Shown: positions 8,832-18,260 of the stretch, piece after piece | Position numbering within the stretch: position 1 is the stretch's first letter | How the letters are laid out: every line of letters begins with the position of its first letter | Assembly (NCBI RefSeq): GCF_023921225.1 | Contig: NZ_CP071527.1 | Span: 1,702,501-1,766,500 of the forward strand | Direction: 5' to 3' | Length of the DNA: 64,000 bases | Origin: Legionella lytica | Lineage (GTDB): Bacteria; Pseudomonadota; Gammaproteobacteria; Legionellales; Legionellaceae | The notes under the pieces: generated by a model | What the model saw: only the letters and a program-made list of their open reading frames with translations | Databases searched by the model: none | What the model was told of the DNA's origin: nothing | Position numbers and translations under genes: made by a program

Positions 8832-9785
8832 TTAATGATACATTTTTGTTTCGTATATTTTTTTCTCAGCTTCTTCAATAATCCCAGCCAGTGCAAAATG
8901 TTTTAGACGATTATATTGAATATGTCCCATAGTAAAATTAATTGGGTGGTCAGATTTAGTTGCAGCTAATTTATTTTGTAGTCTTTTTAAAACACCAGAA
9001 ATATTCTCCTCAAGCATTCCAGGGCATAATACACCGAACTTGTCACCTTCGATTCGTGCAATGGCATCTGAATGGCGAAAGTTACTGATTAAGAACTGGG
9101 CAAATGTTTTTAAAACTTTATCTCCCTCATTATAGCCAAATTCCTTATTGATGGATTTTAATTGTGTAATGTCAAAATAAAGTAACATGAGGCTTTTATC
9201 ATAACGAGTACACAGATTTAAAATTTGCCTTCCAATTACAAGAAGGCCTTGGCGGTTAGATATTTCCGTCAGGGAGTCTGTTGTCGCATAGCGATTTGTA
9301 ACAAATTCTTTAGACACGGCAGTAGCTAATTCCTTTACAATGTTTAAGTCAATATGTCCTAAGGTAGTTAATTGAGGAACAATGTCATGCATAAGACATA
9401 ATGTACCAATGTTAAATTGCCCATCAATTTTTAGAGGGCATCCTAGATAAAATCGAATTTTAGGCTCACCAATCACTAAGGGATTATCTTTAAAACGAAT
9501 GTCTTGCTGTGCATCATTTACAATCATTACTTCTTCTTGAAGAATAGTATGAGCACCAAAAGAAATTGGTCTTGGGGTTTCTTGAACATGTAAGCCGTAT
9601 TTTGATTTGAACCACTCTCTATCTCTGTCAATTAAGGATACTAAGGCAATGGGTACTTTAAATAGACCTTGTGCAATACGTGTGATGCGATCAAAGCGTT
9701 CTTCAGCCATTGTATCTAGAATCTGAAGATTGTAGAGCGATTGTAAGCGTTGTAGCTCATTTTTGGGTGTTTCTGCATTTATCAT
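8832..9785 (-). CDS. GAF domain plus degenerate GGDEF domain protein
   Basis: A predicted cytoplasmic signalling protein of 317 residues. Residues about 8-165 look like a GAF sensor (LYNLQILDT, then ALVSLIDRDREWFKSKYGL). The C-terminal part is a GGDEF fold (LLYFDITQLKSINKEFGYNEGD), but the active-site GG(D/E)EF is EGDKF at about residues 246-250, so cyclase activity is unlikely. The I-site RxxD is kept as RHSD at 237-240, correctly spaced, so it may bind c-di-GMP. No EAL domain follows. I start at ATG 9785 because GGAG lies 6 nt upstream; a TTG at 9797 would add four residues. The family call is firm, the function inferred. Confidence 0.85.
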   Translation of the reverse strand: MINAETPKNELQRLQSLYNLQILDTMAEERFDRITRIAQGLFKVPIALVSLIDRDREWFKSKYGLHVQETPRPISFGAHTILQEEVMIVNDAQQDIRFKDNPLVIGEPKIRFYLGCPLKIDGQFNIGTLCLMHDIVPQLTTLGHIDLNIVKELATAVSKEFVTNRYATTDSLTEISNRQGLLVIGRQILNLCTRYDKSLMLLYFDITQLKSINKEFGYNEGDKVLKTFAQFLISNFRHSDAIARIEGDKFGVLCPGMLEENISGVLKRLQNKLAATKSDHPINFTMGHIQYNRLKHFALAGIIEEAEKKIYETKMYH

Positions 9786-9907
9786 GGTTAACTCCAAAAT
9801 AATGAATGAGCGATTTTTGAAGTCTTTAGTTAAAAGTATAGTACAAAAGTATAAAAAATATACATCTTTAGTGTTTTTTTTTCGTAAAAGTTATTAGGAA
9901 CTTATTT

Positions 9908-12481
9908 TTATGAGAGCTCTTGAATGAGTAAGTCGCGTAAATTTTCTTTTTCTTCGCTACCTAATGCCTGATTATTTTGGTTGGTGATGTAAAACATATC
10001 TTCCGCGCGTTCTCCAGCCGTTGCGATTTTTGCATTATGTAAATGTATATTTAAAGTTAAAAAAATACGGCTAATGGTGGCTAGAAGCCCTGGTCTATCG
10101 CCTGTTACTAAAAATAAACGTGTAAAATTGTTATGAGGGTCATCGTTGTAGCTAATTTGGGTTTTAACATTGAAATGAGCTAGAACACGAGAGCGCCTTT
10201 TTTGAGCTATAGCGGGTAATTGATCCTGTCTCTTTAGATGAAAGCATAAAGCCTGGCGTATGTCTTCTGACTGTTGTGGATCAAAAAAGGCTTGGTTTTG
10301 TTCATCTAAAATAATATACGTATCTAAATCGAATTGATTATCGCAGGTAATAATCATTGCTTCTTGAATTGTAACATGATGATTACTTAGTACAGCCGTG
10401 GTAATCGTAAAACGAGCGTCACGGTGTGGCATGTAAATAAATACTTCCGTACCACCTTGGCTATGATGTGGCATAATCATAATTAAAGGGAACTGGGTAC
10501 AGTTCAGTATGGCTTTAGTATGCCGCGCAATAACTTCGGGTGATTCATGTAAAAAGTATCGATCTTTAAATTGGGCCCAAAGCTTTTCAACTGTGTTCGG
10601 CACAATGCCCTCAGAAACTAATATAGTTAAAGCGGATTGTTTTCTTGTCCTAATTAAGGCTGTTTTATCCATCAACTCTTGCGCTTTATGCATCATATGT
10701 TTCGTTGCTCGATATAATTCCTTTAGCAACGAGTCCTTCCATGCATTCCATAGCTGAGGATTGGTGCCACAAATGTCGGCTACTGTGAGCAAATACAAAT
10801 AATCTAAATAATGTGGATGAGGTAATAATTGGCAGAAATGTTTTATTGTATTGGGATCATAAATATCTTGGCGCTGTGCGGTTTGTGACATTAATAGATG
10901 ATTACGTACCAACCAAGTAAGTAAATCGCAATCTTCTTTTTTTAGGTGGTGATTTTGAGCAAAATTATTGGCTTCTATTGCACCGAGTTCGGAATGGTCA
11001 CCGCCACGTCCTTTGGCTATGTCATGGAATAATGCGCTGAGATACAGGATTTCTGGTTTATCCAAGGTTGGCATGATCTGGGTACAAAGTGGAAATTGTT
11101 GTGCGTAATGTGCTTGTCTAAAGCGTGACATGTTGCGTACCACAAATAAAGTGTGCTGATCTACAGTAAATACATGGAATAAATCATATTGCATCTGTCC
11201 AGTAACTTGAGCAAAGCATTCAATATAATGGGCTAAAACGCCATATTGGCTCATGTAATGTAAGGCTTCATAAGGGCCGTTAGGTGCTTTTAGAATACTC
11301 ATAAAGAGTTCTGTGGTTTTTTTTGATGTTTTAAAACGCCTACTAATCAAATAGAGAGATTCTCTAATTAAACGAATGGTGCTTGCTCTTACTCCTTCAA
11401 TATCAGGTCGATCGGCTATCCATAGAAATAATTTTAATAAGGCCTGCGGTGTTTGGATAAAGACGCGGTTATTACGTACTTCAATGTATTGATTGGATAA
11501 TTGAAATTCATTATCTAATGGGACTAGTTTTTGTTTTGAGGATTGGGCAATTGTTTCATCAAACCATTGTAAGAGCATTTCATTTAATTCTCGACTACTT
11601 TTTATGACTTTAAAATAGTCCTTCATAAATTGCTCAATAGCTAAGGAGTGAGGTTTATCCTCATAGCCGAAGAAGCTTGCTAATTTAACTTGATAATCAA
11701 AGGAAAGCCGTTCTTCTGCTTTTTCTGCAAGACAGTGTAAGGCAAATCGAACTCGGCAAAGAAAATGGTGGCAGTGCATTAGCTTTTCATATTCTTTATC
11801 AGTAATAAATCCATAGCTAATGCCATCGGCTAATTTTTTAATATTAAAATGGCGTTTACCGATACTGTACAGTATTTGTAGATCCCGAAGTCCGCCTTGA
11901 CCATACTTGACGTTAGGCTCTAGGTTATAAGCTGTTTCACCGTATTTAATATCGCGTTTTTTTTGTTCTTGTAGTTTGGCAATAAAATAATTTTTGCTTG
12001 TCCACATATGTAGTGGATGGGTTTGATACAGCAATTCTTCCATTAATGCACCGCGTCCGCAGAGCAAAAACATGTCCATAATGCTTGAAATAACGGTAAC
12101 GTCTCGACAGGCCAACTCAGCGCAAGAGGATACGTTCGTAATTTGATGACTGATTTCTAATCCAACATCCCAGCAGTCCTGGATGAAGGATTGTGCGCGT
12201 TGTAATTTTGCTTTGGAGATTTTATCGGTGTGAAGTAGTAATAGATCAATGTCAGAATAAAGTAGGAGTTCTCGTCGTCCATAACCTCCTAAAGCAAGGA
12301 GACAAAAGCTATCTCCTTGATCGAGCTGGTTTTTATGAAAAAGACTAATGAGCAGCTCATCAGTAAAGGCAACGAGCTTATGCATAACGGTACTTACATT
12401 AGCTTTTTGATCAAAGTCTTCCCGCAGTTTTTCTTTAAACTGTTTTACTGTATTTTTGAGCTGCTGATTATCGTTCTTCAT
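9908..12481 (-). CDS. glnD: bifunctional uridylyltransferase/uridylyl-removing enzyme GlnD
   Basis: Senses glutamine and (de)uridylylates PII proteins to control nitrogen assimilation. The nucleotidyltransferase motif GGYGRREL (residues 65-72) is followed by SDID (76-79), and the HD hydrolase motif LFHDIAKGRGGDHS lies near residue 485. Two C-terminal ACT domains are visible, one around RFTITTAVLSNHHVTI and one with GDRPGLLATISRIF. The 857-residue length is typical. The start overlaps the end of map by 14 nt, so map-glnD is a coupled pair on the minus strand. Confidence 0.96.
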   Translation of the reverse strand: MKNDNQQLKNTVKQFKEKLREDFDQKANVSTVMHKLVAFTDELLISLFHKNQLDQGDSFCLLALGGYGRRELLLYSDIDLLLLHTDKISKAKLQRAQSFIQDCWDVGLEISHQITNVSSCAELACRDVTVISSIMDMFLLCGRGALMEELLYQTHPLHMWTSKNYFIAKLQEQKKRDIKYGETAYNLEPNVKYGQGGLRDLQILYSIGKRHFNIKKLADGISYGFITDKEYEKLMHCHHFLCRVRFALHCLAEKAEERLSFDYQVKLASFFGYEDKPHSLAIEQFMKDYFKVIKSSRELNEMLLQWFDETIAQSSKQKLVPLDNEFQLSNQYIEVRNNRVFIQTPQALLKLFLWIADRPDIEGVRASTIRLIRESLYLISRRFKTSKKTTELFMSILKAPNGPYEALHYMSQYGVLAHYIECFAQVTGQMQYDLFHVFTVDQHTLFVVRNMSRFRQAHYAQQFPLCTQIMPTLDKPEILYLSALFHDIAKGRGGDHSELGAIEANNFAQNHHLKKEDCDLLTWLVRNHLLMSQTAQRQDIYDPNTIKHFCQLLPHPHYLDYLYLLTVADICGTNPQLWNAWKDSLLKELYRATKHMMHKAQELMDKTALIRTRKQSALTILVSEGIVPNTVEKLWAQFKDRYFLHESPEVIARHTKAILNCTQFPLIMIMPHHSQGGTEVFIYMPHRDARFTITTAVLSNHHVTIQEAMIITCDNQFDLDTYIILDEQNQAFFDPQQSEDIRQALCFHLKRQDQLPAIAQKRRSRVLAHFNVKTQISYNDDPHNNFTRLFLVTGDRPGLLATISRIFLTLNIHLHNAKIATAGERAEDMFYITNQNNQALGSEEKENLRDLLIQELS

Positions 12482-13232
12482 CGCGTAGAGTCAAAATTTC
12501 TACACCATCATCAGTTACCAATAGGGTATGTTCCCATTGTGCGGAAAGGCTATGGTCTTTGGTAACCACGGTCCATTGATCAGGTAACAAACGGGTATGG
12601 TGTTTGCCCACATTAATCATTGGTTCAATAGTAAAGGTCATACCTGGTTCCAGTTTCATCCCAGTTCCTGGTACCCCATAATGTAACACTTGCGGATCCT
12701 CGTGAAATACTCGGCCAATTCCATGCCCGCAATAATCACGAACTACGGAACAACGGTTTTTCTCAGCATGTTGCTGAATGGCATGACCAATATCGCCCAA
12801 TTGCATCCCGGGTTTAACCATCTCAATACCGATAAATAAGCAGTCATGTGCTATTTGCACTACATGCTTGGCTTTAACGGCAGGTGTGCCGATATAGAAC
12901 ATTTTGCTGGTATCACCATGATAACCATCTTTAATTACGGTGATGTCAATATTAATGATATCGCCATCTTTTAATGTCTTTTTTCCAGGTATGCCATGAC
13001 AAACAACGTGGTTTACCGAAGTGCATATCGATTTTGGAAAGCCATTATAATTTAGAGGTGCTGGAATAGCTTGTTGTACATTAACAATGTAATCATGACA
13101 AATAGTATTCAGCTCTTCAGTGCTAACGCCTTCTTTTACGTAAGGGCCAATCATTTCAAGAACCTCGCCCGCAAGCTTGCCTGCAACGCGCATCTTTTCT
13201 ATTTCGTCAGGAGTTTTTATGGTAACGGCCAT
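12468..13232 (-). CDS. map: type I methionine aminopeptidase Map
   Basis: Removes the initiator methionine from nascent proteins. The 254-residue pita-bread enzyme has the metal-ligand segments DIINIDITVIKDGYHGDTS (two Asp), GHGIGRVFHE (His), TFTIEPM (Glu) and QWEHTLLV (Glu). Upstream of glnD with a 14-nt overlap. In many gamma-proteobacteria map is divergent from rpsB, but here the divergent neighbour at 13426 encodes a small secreted protein. Confidence 0.97.
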   Translation of the reverse strand: MAVTIKTPDEIEKMRVAGKLAGEVLEMIGPYVKEGVSTEELNTICHDYIVNVQQAIPAPLNYNGFPKSICTSVNHVVCHGIPGKKTLKDGDIINIDITVIKDGYHGDTSKMFYIGTPAVKAKHVVQIAHDCLFIGIEMVKPGMQLGDIGHAIQQHAEKNRCSVVRDYCGHGIGRVFHEDPQVLHYGVPGTGMKLEPGMTFTIEPMINVGKHHTRLLPDQWTVVTKDHSLSAQWEHTLLVTDDGVEILTLRDEER

Positions 13233-13425
13233 GTGGTGAATCCCAAAATAGTAGTGTGGAACAGCATGAATAGTAGCATAATTGATTATTGAGCAACAGT
13301 ATTTGACTTATTTATGAGTCATTTATCAAGATTGAAATATCGTCACTAACTACTTCCACGCCAGCTATCCACTTATCAGACTATACTATATATAGCAAAT
13401 TGCTTGTCCAACCCAGGAAACTAAA

Positions 13426-13827
13426 ATGATGTATCAAGAGCGTTTATTTCTATTTATAGCATGTCTATTTATTAATTCCATATCCTTTGCACATACTCAT
13501 AGAAGCCATCATGGTGGTAGTCACCATAATGAGGTATATGATAATGTTAATTATAATAGTTACAACCAGCCTTACCATAATAATGTCTGGTACATTGAGG
13601 GGAGCCGTGGAACAGTACATCGTGCTGGTGGCCACCATGGGGACTGGTATAATGAGGGGGGCATTGCGATTATTAATACCGGTGGAGATGCGGCTTGGTT
13701 TGATGATAGTTTAAATAATGAGGAGGTTATAGGTGTTCCTGTGAGTGGACATTTTGATCCTTCATGTATGACAATTCAAACCTGTACCTACGATGGTCAC
13801 TGCATTACGCAGCATAAATGTGATTAA
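13426..13827 (+). CDS. small His-rich secreted protein of unknown function
   Basis: A 133-residue protein with a clear signal peptide (hydrophobic LFLFIACLFINSISFA, cleavage probably near residue 22). The mature part begins with a histidine-rich stretch (HTHRSHHGGSHHN) and contains more HH pairs and four cysteines at the C-terminal end (SCMTIQTC, YDGHCITQHKC). This could indicate metal binding or disulfide bonding in the periplasm; both are inference. I do not recognise the family. AGGA precedes the ATG, and the next gene starts 11 nt after the stop, suggesting co-transcription. Confidence 0.75.
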   Translation: MMYQERLFLFIACLFINSISFAHTHRSHHGGSHHNEVYDNVNYNSYNQPYHNNVWYIEGSRGTVHRAGGHHGDWYNEGGIAIINTGGDAAWFDDSLNNEEVIGVPVSGHFDPSCMTIQTCTYDGHCITQHKCD

Positions 13828-13838
13828 TATGGATAATT

Positions 13839-14882
13839 ATGAATAAAAAGAAATTCCAATGGGCAGTAGTGGGAGCAGGGCCTGCGGGCATTGCTGCGGT
13901 AGGAAAATTATTAGACCAAGGTATTTTATCTGATGATATTTTGTGGATTGATCCACATTTTAAGGTTGGTGACTTAGGGCTTCTATGGCGCAATGTTTCA
14001 AGTAATACAAGCGTAAAATACTTCAATAGTTTTTTAAAGGATGTACGAGCGTTTAATTACGAAGATGCGCCTGATTTTGCATTAAAGCATTTACCCAAAG
14101 AGGAAACCTGTACTTTAGGTTATGCAGTGGAGCCATTGCAGTGGGTTTGTACGAATTTAACGCAGAAAGTACATGCAGTAAAAGCGATGATCCACAATAT
14201 GTTTTTAGCGGAGCGGATGTGGACTTTATCTACAGCAACTGAATCTTATCAAGCTAAAAATGTTATTCTGGCTACAGGTGCATCAGCATCTTCATTAAAT
14301 TATCCTGGCCTTAATGTGATTTCCTTCGATACGGCAATTGATAAAGAAAAGTTGGCTGCAGAGCTTAACCCTAATGAAACTTATGGTGTGTTTGGTTCGT
14401 CACATTCAGCCATCATTATAGTGCGCTATTTGGTGGAGTTAGGCGTTAAAAAAGTAATTAATTTTTATCGTTCACCTTGCCGTTATGCAATTGAAATGGA
14501 TGATTGGATACTTTTTGATAATACGGGGCTGAAAGGGCAAACCGCTGCTTGGGCAAGAGAGAATATTGATGGTGTATTGCCTGCAAATTTGGTGCGTTAT
14601 AACACGTCTGAGCCTAATATTGCGCGTTATCTACCTGAATGCGATCGGGTTATTTATGCAGTTGGTTTTGAAAAGCGTAAAAATATTATCATTGGTGATT
14701 ATGAGGACACGCGCCATAATCCTCATGTTGGTATTATCGGACCTGGCTTATTTGGTTTAGGAATAGCCTACCCAGAAAACAAAACGGATCCATTTGGGAA
14801 CGTAGAGTCACAGGTAGGTTTATGGAAGTTTATGGTCTATCTCAATAAAGTGATGCCAGTATGGTTTAAATATCCTACTTAA
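13839..14882 (+). CDS. FAD/NAD(P)-binding oxidoreductase
   Basis: A 347-residue flavoprotein. The N-terminus has a dinucleotide-binding motif VVGAGPAGIAAVGKLL (GxGxxG with following helix), a mid-segment NVILATGASAS typical of pyridine nucleotide-disulfide oxidoreductase folds, and a second Rossmann-like stretch YGVFGSSHSAIIIVRYL around residue 185. DRVIYAVGFEKR near residue 270 is the usual third FAD contact. No redox-active CxxC pair is seen, so it is not a thioredoxin or glutathione reductase. The substrate is unknown. It closely follows the His-rich secreted protein. Confidence 0.8.
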   Translation: MNKKKFQWAVVGAGPAGIAAVGKLLDQGILSDDILWIDPHFKVGDLGLLWRNVSSNTSVKYFNSFLKDVRAFNYEDAPDFALKHLPKEETCTLGYAVEPLQWVCTNLTQKVHAVKAMIHNMFLAERMWTLSTATESYQAKNVILATGASASSLNYPGLNVISFDTAIDKEKLAAELNPNETYGVFGSSHSAIIIVRYLVELGVKKVINFYRSPCRYAIEMDDWILFDNTGLKGQTAAWARENIDGVLPANLVRYNTSEPNIARYLPECDRVIYAVGFEKRKNIIIGDYEDTRHNPHVGIIGPGLFGLGIAYPENKTDPFGNVESQVGLWKFMVYLNKVMPVWFKYPT

Positions 14883-14903
14883 TACTCCTAATTAAATACC
14901 ACA

Positions 14904-15078
14904 GTCATTGCGAATGCCGTGAAGTAATCCAGGATTCTGTGATTCGTACTCTCCTGGATTATTTAGTCACTACGATTCTCGCAATGACGAGGTATTTAAC
15001 TACTCAATTAAATTCAGCATTAAATCCAGCCGTCATTGCGAACGTAGAGAAGCAATCCAGGGTTTCGTGCCTGGAGCA
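14904..15078. repeat. GTCATTGCGA-type dispersed repeat, 1.5 copies
   Basis: GTCATTGCGAATG at 14904 pairs with ATTCTCGCAATGAC ending near 14987, making a large imperfect hairpin with an internal inverted AATCCAGGA/TCCTGGATT pair. A second, partial copy starts at 15032 (GTCATTGCGAACGTAGAGAAGCAATCCAGG). This CATTGCGA/AAGCAATCC repeat type is widely dispersed in bacterial genomes. It fills the gap between the flavoprotein and the phosphoethanolamine transferase. Confidence 0.75.
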
Positions 15079-15135
15079 GTAGATTTACTTCCTCTCTATA
15101 TTCTGCACATTTAAACATTTAATTTATGATTTTTT

Positions 15136-15164
15136 TTGAACGAGGGAAAAAAAATTTGTAAACT
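15136..15164 (+). promoter_or_regulatory. putative sigma-70 promoter of the phosphoethanolamine transferase gene
   Basis: TTGAAC at 15136-15141, a 17-nt spacer and TAAACT at 15159-15164. The predicted transcript start is near 15171, only a few bases before the SD GAGGAG at 15178-15183. This bears on the choice of the start codon of the next gene. Confidence 0.45.
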
Positions 15165-15190
15165 ATGCGCCTATTTTGAGGAGAATTATT

Positions 15191-16810
15191 ATTTTAAACA
15201 CGAGACGATCGAATTACTGGTCAAGTGAACTAATTACTTTATTAAGTAGTGTATTTTTTACTCTTGCATGCAATGCCTCATTCTGGGCTGAATTATTAAG
15301 TAGTAAAGAGCTCACATTAACACATACCTGGCTCATTATTATTTGTACTGGAATCGCAATTACGGGATTGCAGTGGTTTTTATTATTGCTGGTCATTAAC
15401 CGATGGACTTTTAGATGGTTTATGATTGGTTTGTTTTTAGTCACATCCATTATGGTTTATTTCATGAATACTTTTCATGTTTATATCGATCCGAACATGG
15501 TGACGAATGTAATAAGTACCGATTATCAGGAAAGCAAAGAGCTATTACAGTGGCGAGTTATTCCTTATTTTTTGCTACTCGGTGTGATTCCCTGCTGGAT
15601 TGTATGGCATATTCGCATTTATAAACGAAGTTTACTTTCATACTGGACTGGCCGGTTTGGTTGTATATTTTTATCGTGTCTTATGTTTTTTGGCGCAGGA
15701 TGGGCTGTATATAACGATCTGAGTCCGATACATCGTGCTAAAAAAGAAATTGTTTATTTAGTTACACCGTTAAATCTTTTCTCGTCTTCAGCAAAAGCTT
15801 ATTGGCGAGCTCAAAGAACTAAGGCAAATAAAACAAGAACACTTATTGCAAAAGACGCACAGCAAATACCTCGAGCTGAGGGAACAAAGCCTCGCGCGAT
15901 TGTTTTGGTGATTGGTGAAACCGTACGTGCCGCAAATTGGGGGTTAGGGGATTATAGCCGTCAAACAACTCCTGAATTAGCGAAGCATCAGCTGATTAAT
16001 TTTAGCCAGGTAAGCAGTTGCGGTACCTCAACAGCGGTATCCTTACCCTGTATGTTTTCTCCTTATGGCCTTCACCATTATGATGAAAAACGCATTAATC
16101 AAAGCGAATCATTTCTACATCTTTTAAATCGTTTAAATATTTCTGTATTGTGGCGTGATAATCAATCAGGCTGCAAAGGGGTCTGTGATGGATTGCCTAT
16201 GGAGAAATTAAAAATTGACGCACTGTGTAAGAAGGGTCGTTGTTTTGATGAAATTCTGCTACAACAATTAAAAGAAAAAATTAGCTCCGTAAAGGGCGAT
16301 CAATTGATTGTATTACATATGCTGGGGAACCATGGGCCAGCTTATTTTGAGCGCTACCCTGAACAGTTCAAACGTTGGCAGCCAACTTGTGATACGGCGG
16401 ATTTAGCAAGTTGTTCTCAGGAATCCATAGTAAATACCTATGATAATGCCATTTTGTACACGGATAGTGTTCTAGCTCGTGCATTGGATGAATTAAGTGC
16501 GATTACGACACATGATACAGGGCTAATTTATGTTTCTGACCACGGTGAATCCCTAGGAGAGCATAATTTATTTCTGCACGGATTGCCTTATTTCATGGCT
16601 CCTGATGAGCAGAAAAAGGTGCCTATGATTTTTTGGTCATCGAAAGGGTTGTCAGAACAATTGGCGCTTGATGATCAGTGCATGCAGAACAAGAAAGAAC
16701 AAGCGATTTCACATGACTATCTTTTTTCAACCGTATTGTCATTATTTGATGTGAAAACAAAAAGTTATGATAAGAAGTATGATTTATTGCACTCATGCCG
16801 AAAAGGATAA
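15191..16810 (+). CDS. phosphoethanolamine transferase (EptA/CptA-type sulfatase family)
   Basis: An inner-membrane enzyme that transfers phosphoethanolamine to lipid A or related acceptors. About five N-terminal transmembrane helices (to about residue 180) precede a periplasmic alkaline-phosphatase-fold domain. The nucleophile Thr is in SCGTSTAVSLPC near residue 280, and metal-site segments are VIGETVRAANWG, NHGPAYFERYP and VSDHGESLGEHN. No in-frame ATG exists before about residue 80. The frame opens with TTG (15176), which has no SD; the strong GAGGAGA at 15178-15184 instead points to an ATT codon, most likely 15191. The stop faces the convergent MFS gene. Confidence 0.85.
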   Translation: MLNTRRSNYWSSELITLLSSVFFTLACNASFWAELLSSKELTLTHTWLIIICTGIAITGLQWFLLLLVINRWTFRWFMIGLFLVTSIMVYFMNTFHVYIDPNMVTNVISTDYQESKELLQWRVIPYFLLLGVIPCWIVWHIRIYKRSLLSYWTGRFGCIFLSCLMFFGAGWAVYNDLSPIHRAKKEIVYLVTPLNLFSSSAKAYWRAQRTKANKTRTLIAKDAQQIPRAEGTKPRAIVLVIGETVRAANWGLGDYSRQTTPELAKHQLINFSQVSSCGTSTAVSLPCMFSPYGLHHYDEKRINQSESFLHLLNRLNISVLWRDNQSGCKGVCDGLPMEKLKIDALCKKGRCFDEILLQQLKEKISSVKGDQLIVLHMLGNHGPAYFERYPEQFKRWQPTCDTADLASCSQESIVNTYDNAILYTDSVLARALDELSAITTHDTGLIYVSDHGESLGEHNLFLHGLPYFMAPDEQKKVPMIFWSSKGLSEQLALDDQCMQNKKEQAISHDYLFSTVLSLFDVKTKSYDKKYDLLHSCRKG

Positions 16811-16813
16811 AAC

Positions 16814-16849
16814 GTAGCCTTGATTACGCTCCGCTGCATCAAGGCTATG
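16814..16849. terminator. candidate bidirectional hairpin between convergent genes
   Basis: AGCCTTGAT (16816-16824) and ATCAAGGCT (16838-16846) form a perfect 9-bp stem around a 13-nt loop, between the ends of the phosphoethanolamine transferase and MFS genes. No long U-run follows, so termination is inferred from position. The sequence resembles the other GTAGCC repeats of the window. Confidence 0.5.
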
Positions 16850-16856
16850 TTATTAA

Positions 16857-18074
16857 TTACCCTTTGTTTTGATAATGCCAAAATTTAGGTAAGAAATAAC
16901 AACAAATACTTACCCCTAAAATACATAATACTCCGCCAGAAATAAGTGCTGTACCAATTCCTAAGCTTGAGGCAACGAATCCTGCACGAGTATCACCTAG
17001 TTTGGGACCACTCAGATAACTAATCATTTCGATTCCTGCTAATCGACCACGCAGCTCAGTAGGAATCGTATTATTCCAAAGTGTTACCCTAAATATACCA
17101 CTGATCGCATCAAAGGCACCGGCAAGAGCGAGAAACAAGAGCACGAGCCAAAGTGATTTTGATAAACCAAAACCAATAATCGCCGCTCCCCAAAAGGCTG
17201 CTGCAATCGCAATCGCTTTACCATCCTGAGTAATTTTTGATGTCCAGCCACTAAAAAAGGAAACAATCAATGAACCAACGGCGGGAGCTGAGTAAAGTAA
17301 CCCTAACGTTTGTGCTCCACCAAAGGATTGAGCAATCGCGGGTAATAATGCATTGGGCATCGCAAAAACCATGGCAAAAAAGTCAACCAAATAGCTGCCA
17401 ACTAATTCTTGTCGACTAAATGCAAAAGAAATACCTTGCTTAAGCGATAACAAAATAGAAGGGTGCTCTTTTACCGCTGGCTTAGGAATGTGATGCATTT
17501 TTATTAGCGTAATTAATGAAAGGAAAAAGGTCAGCAAATCGATAAGATAAGTAATGAAAATTCCATGATGAGCAAGAATCAATCCGGCAATTGCTGGAGC
17601 AATAATCATACAAAAGCTGAACTTAAACGCGGATAAAGCCCCAACATCTTTATAGTCCTTCGCGTCAACAATTTGCTGAGTAACACTGTCATAGGCCGGA
17701 CGATGTAGTCCTGTAATCGCAGACATGGTTGCTGATGTAATAAAGATAAGAATTAATGACGGATGTTCCTGATAGGAGTTTAATGCAAGAAATAAACAGC
17801 CAATACCAAGCAGTAGCTCACTGACAATTAGCAATAAACGTCGGTTGTAACGATCCGCGAATACTCCGCCAATAAGCGCTGTAATTAAAAGAGGCAGCAA
17901 CTGCACAAGGCTTAAAAGCCCCACCATCCAGGTGGATTGGGTGAGGTGGTAGATTTGATAGGGAAGTGCCACGCTGCTGATCATGGTCCCAATAAAAGAA
18001 ATAAATTGTCCTAAATAGAGTAATCGGAAATCACGATTTCTTTTAAGGATTGATATATTTAGAAGATGACTCAT
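16857..18074 (-). CDS. MFS transporter (EntS/MFS_3-type exporter)
   Basis: A major-facilitator protein with about twelve hydrophobic segments. The inter-helix motif GGVFADRYNRRLLLI (motif A, D-R-x-x-R-R) lies near residue 70, and an LGIGTALISGG stretch is near the C-terminus. The length (405 residues from ATG 18074, beginning MSHLLNISILKRNRDF) suits MFS exporters of the EntS type. An upstream in-frame ATG at 18128 would add 18 residues including a short hydrophobic stretch; neither has a good SD, so the start is uncertain. The substrate is unknown. Confidence 0.82.
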   Translation of the reverse strand: MSHLLNISILKRNRDFRLLYLGQFISFIGTMISSVALPYQIYHLTQSTWMVGLLSLVQLLPLLITALIGGVFADRYNRRLLLIVSELLLGIGCLFLALNSYQEHPSLILIFITSATMSAITGLHRPAYDSVTQQIVDAKDYKDVGALSAFKFSFCMIIAPAIAGLILAHHGIFITYLIDLLTFFLSLITLIKMHHIPKPAVKEHPSILLSLKQGISFAFSRQELVGSYLVDFFAMVFAMPNALLPAIAQSFGGAQTLGLLYSAPAVGSLIVSFFSGWTSKITQDGKAIAIAAAFWGAAIIGFGLSKSLWLVLLFLALAGAFDAISGIFRVTLWNNTIPTELRGRLAGIEMISYLSGPKLGDTRAGFVASSLGIGTALISGGVLCILGVSICCYFLPKFWHYQNKG

Positions 18075-18206
18075 ATTGGGCAAGATCCAAAAAACACAAA
18101 TGAAAATATCAATTTTATGCTTTTTCATGAATTGAATACAAATAAAAAATTTCCTACTGAGGCTTCATTTTTGAATTGGGTCTGGCTCTTTGGGTTGTTC
18201 ATATAA

Positions 18207-18235
18207 TGGACTCAAAGGTCAAAATAAGGTAGTAT
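18207..18235 (+). promoter_or_regulatory. possible promoter of the GTPase-like gene
   Basis: TGGACT (18207-18212), a 17-nt spacer and TAGTAT (18230-18235), 26 nt before the start codon. A separate TATAAT occurs at 18202-18207 but has no well-placed -35. Confidence 0.3.
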
Positions 18236-18260
18236 GCGCGTTTTTTAAGAGAGGATTTCT

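Noticed and set aside
13805..14026. 73-residue minus-strand frame at the start of the flavoprotein
   Set aside because: It is antisense to the conserved GxGxxG region of the oxidoreductase; it is a shadow.
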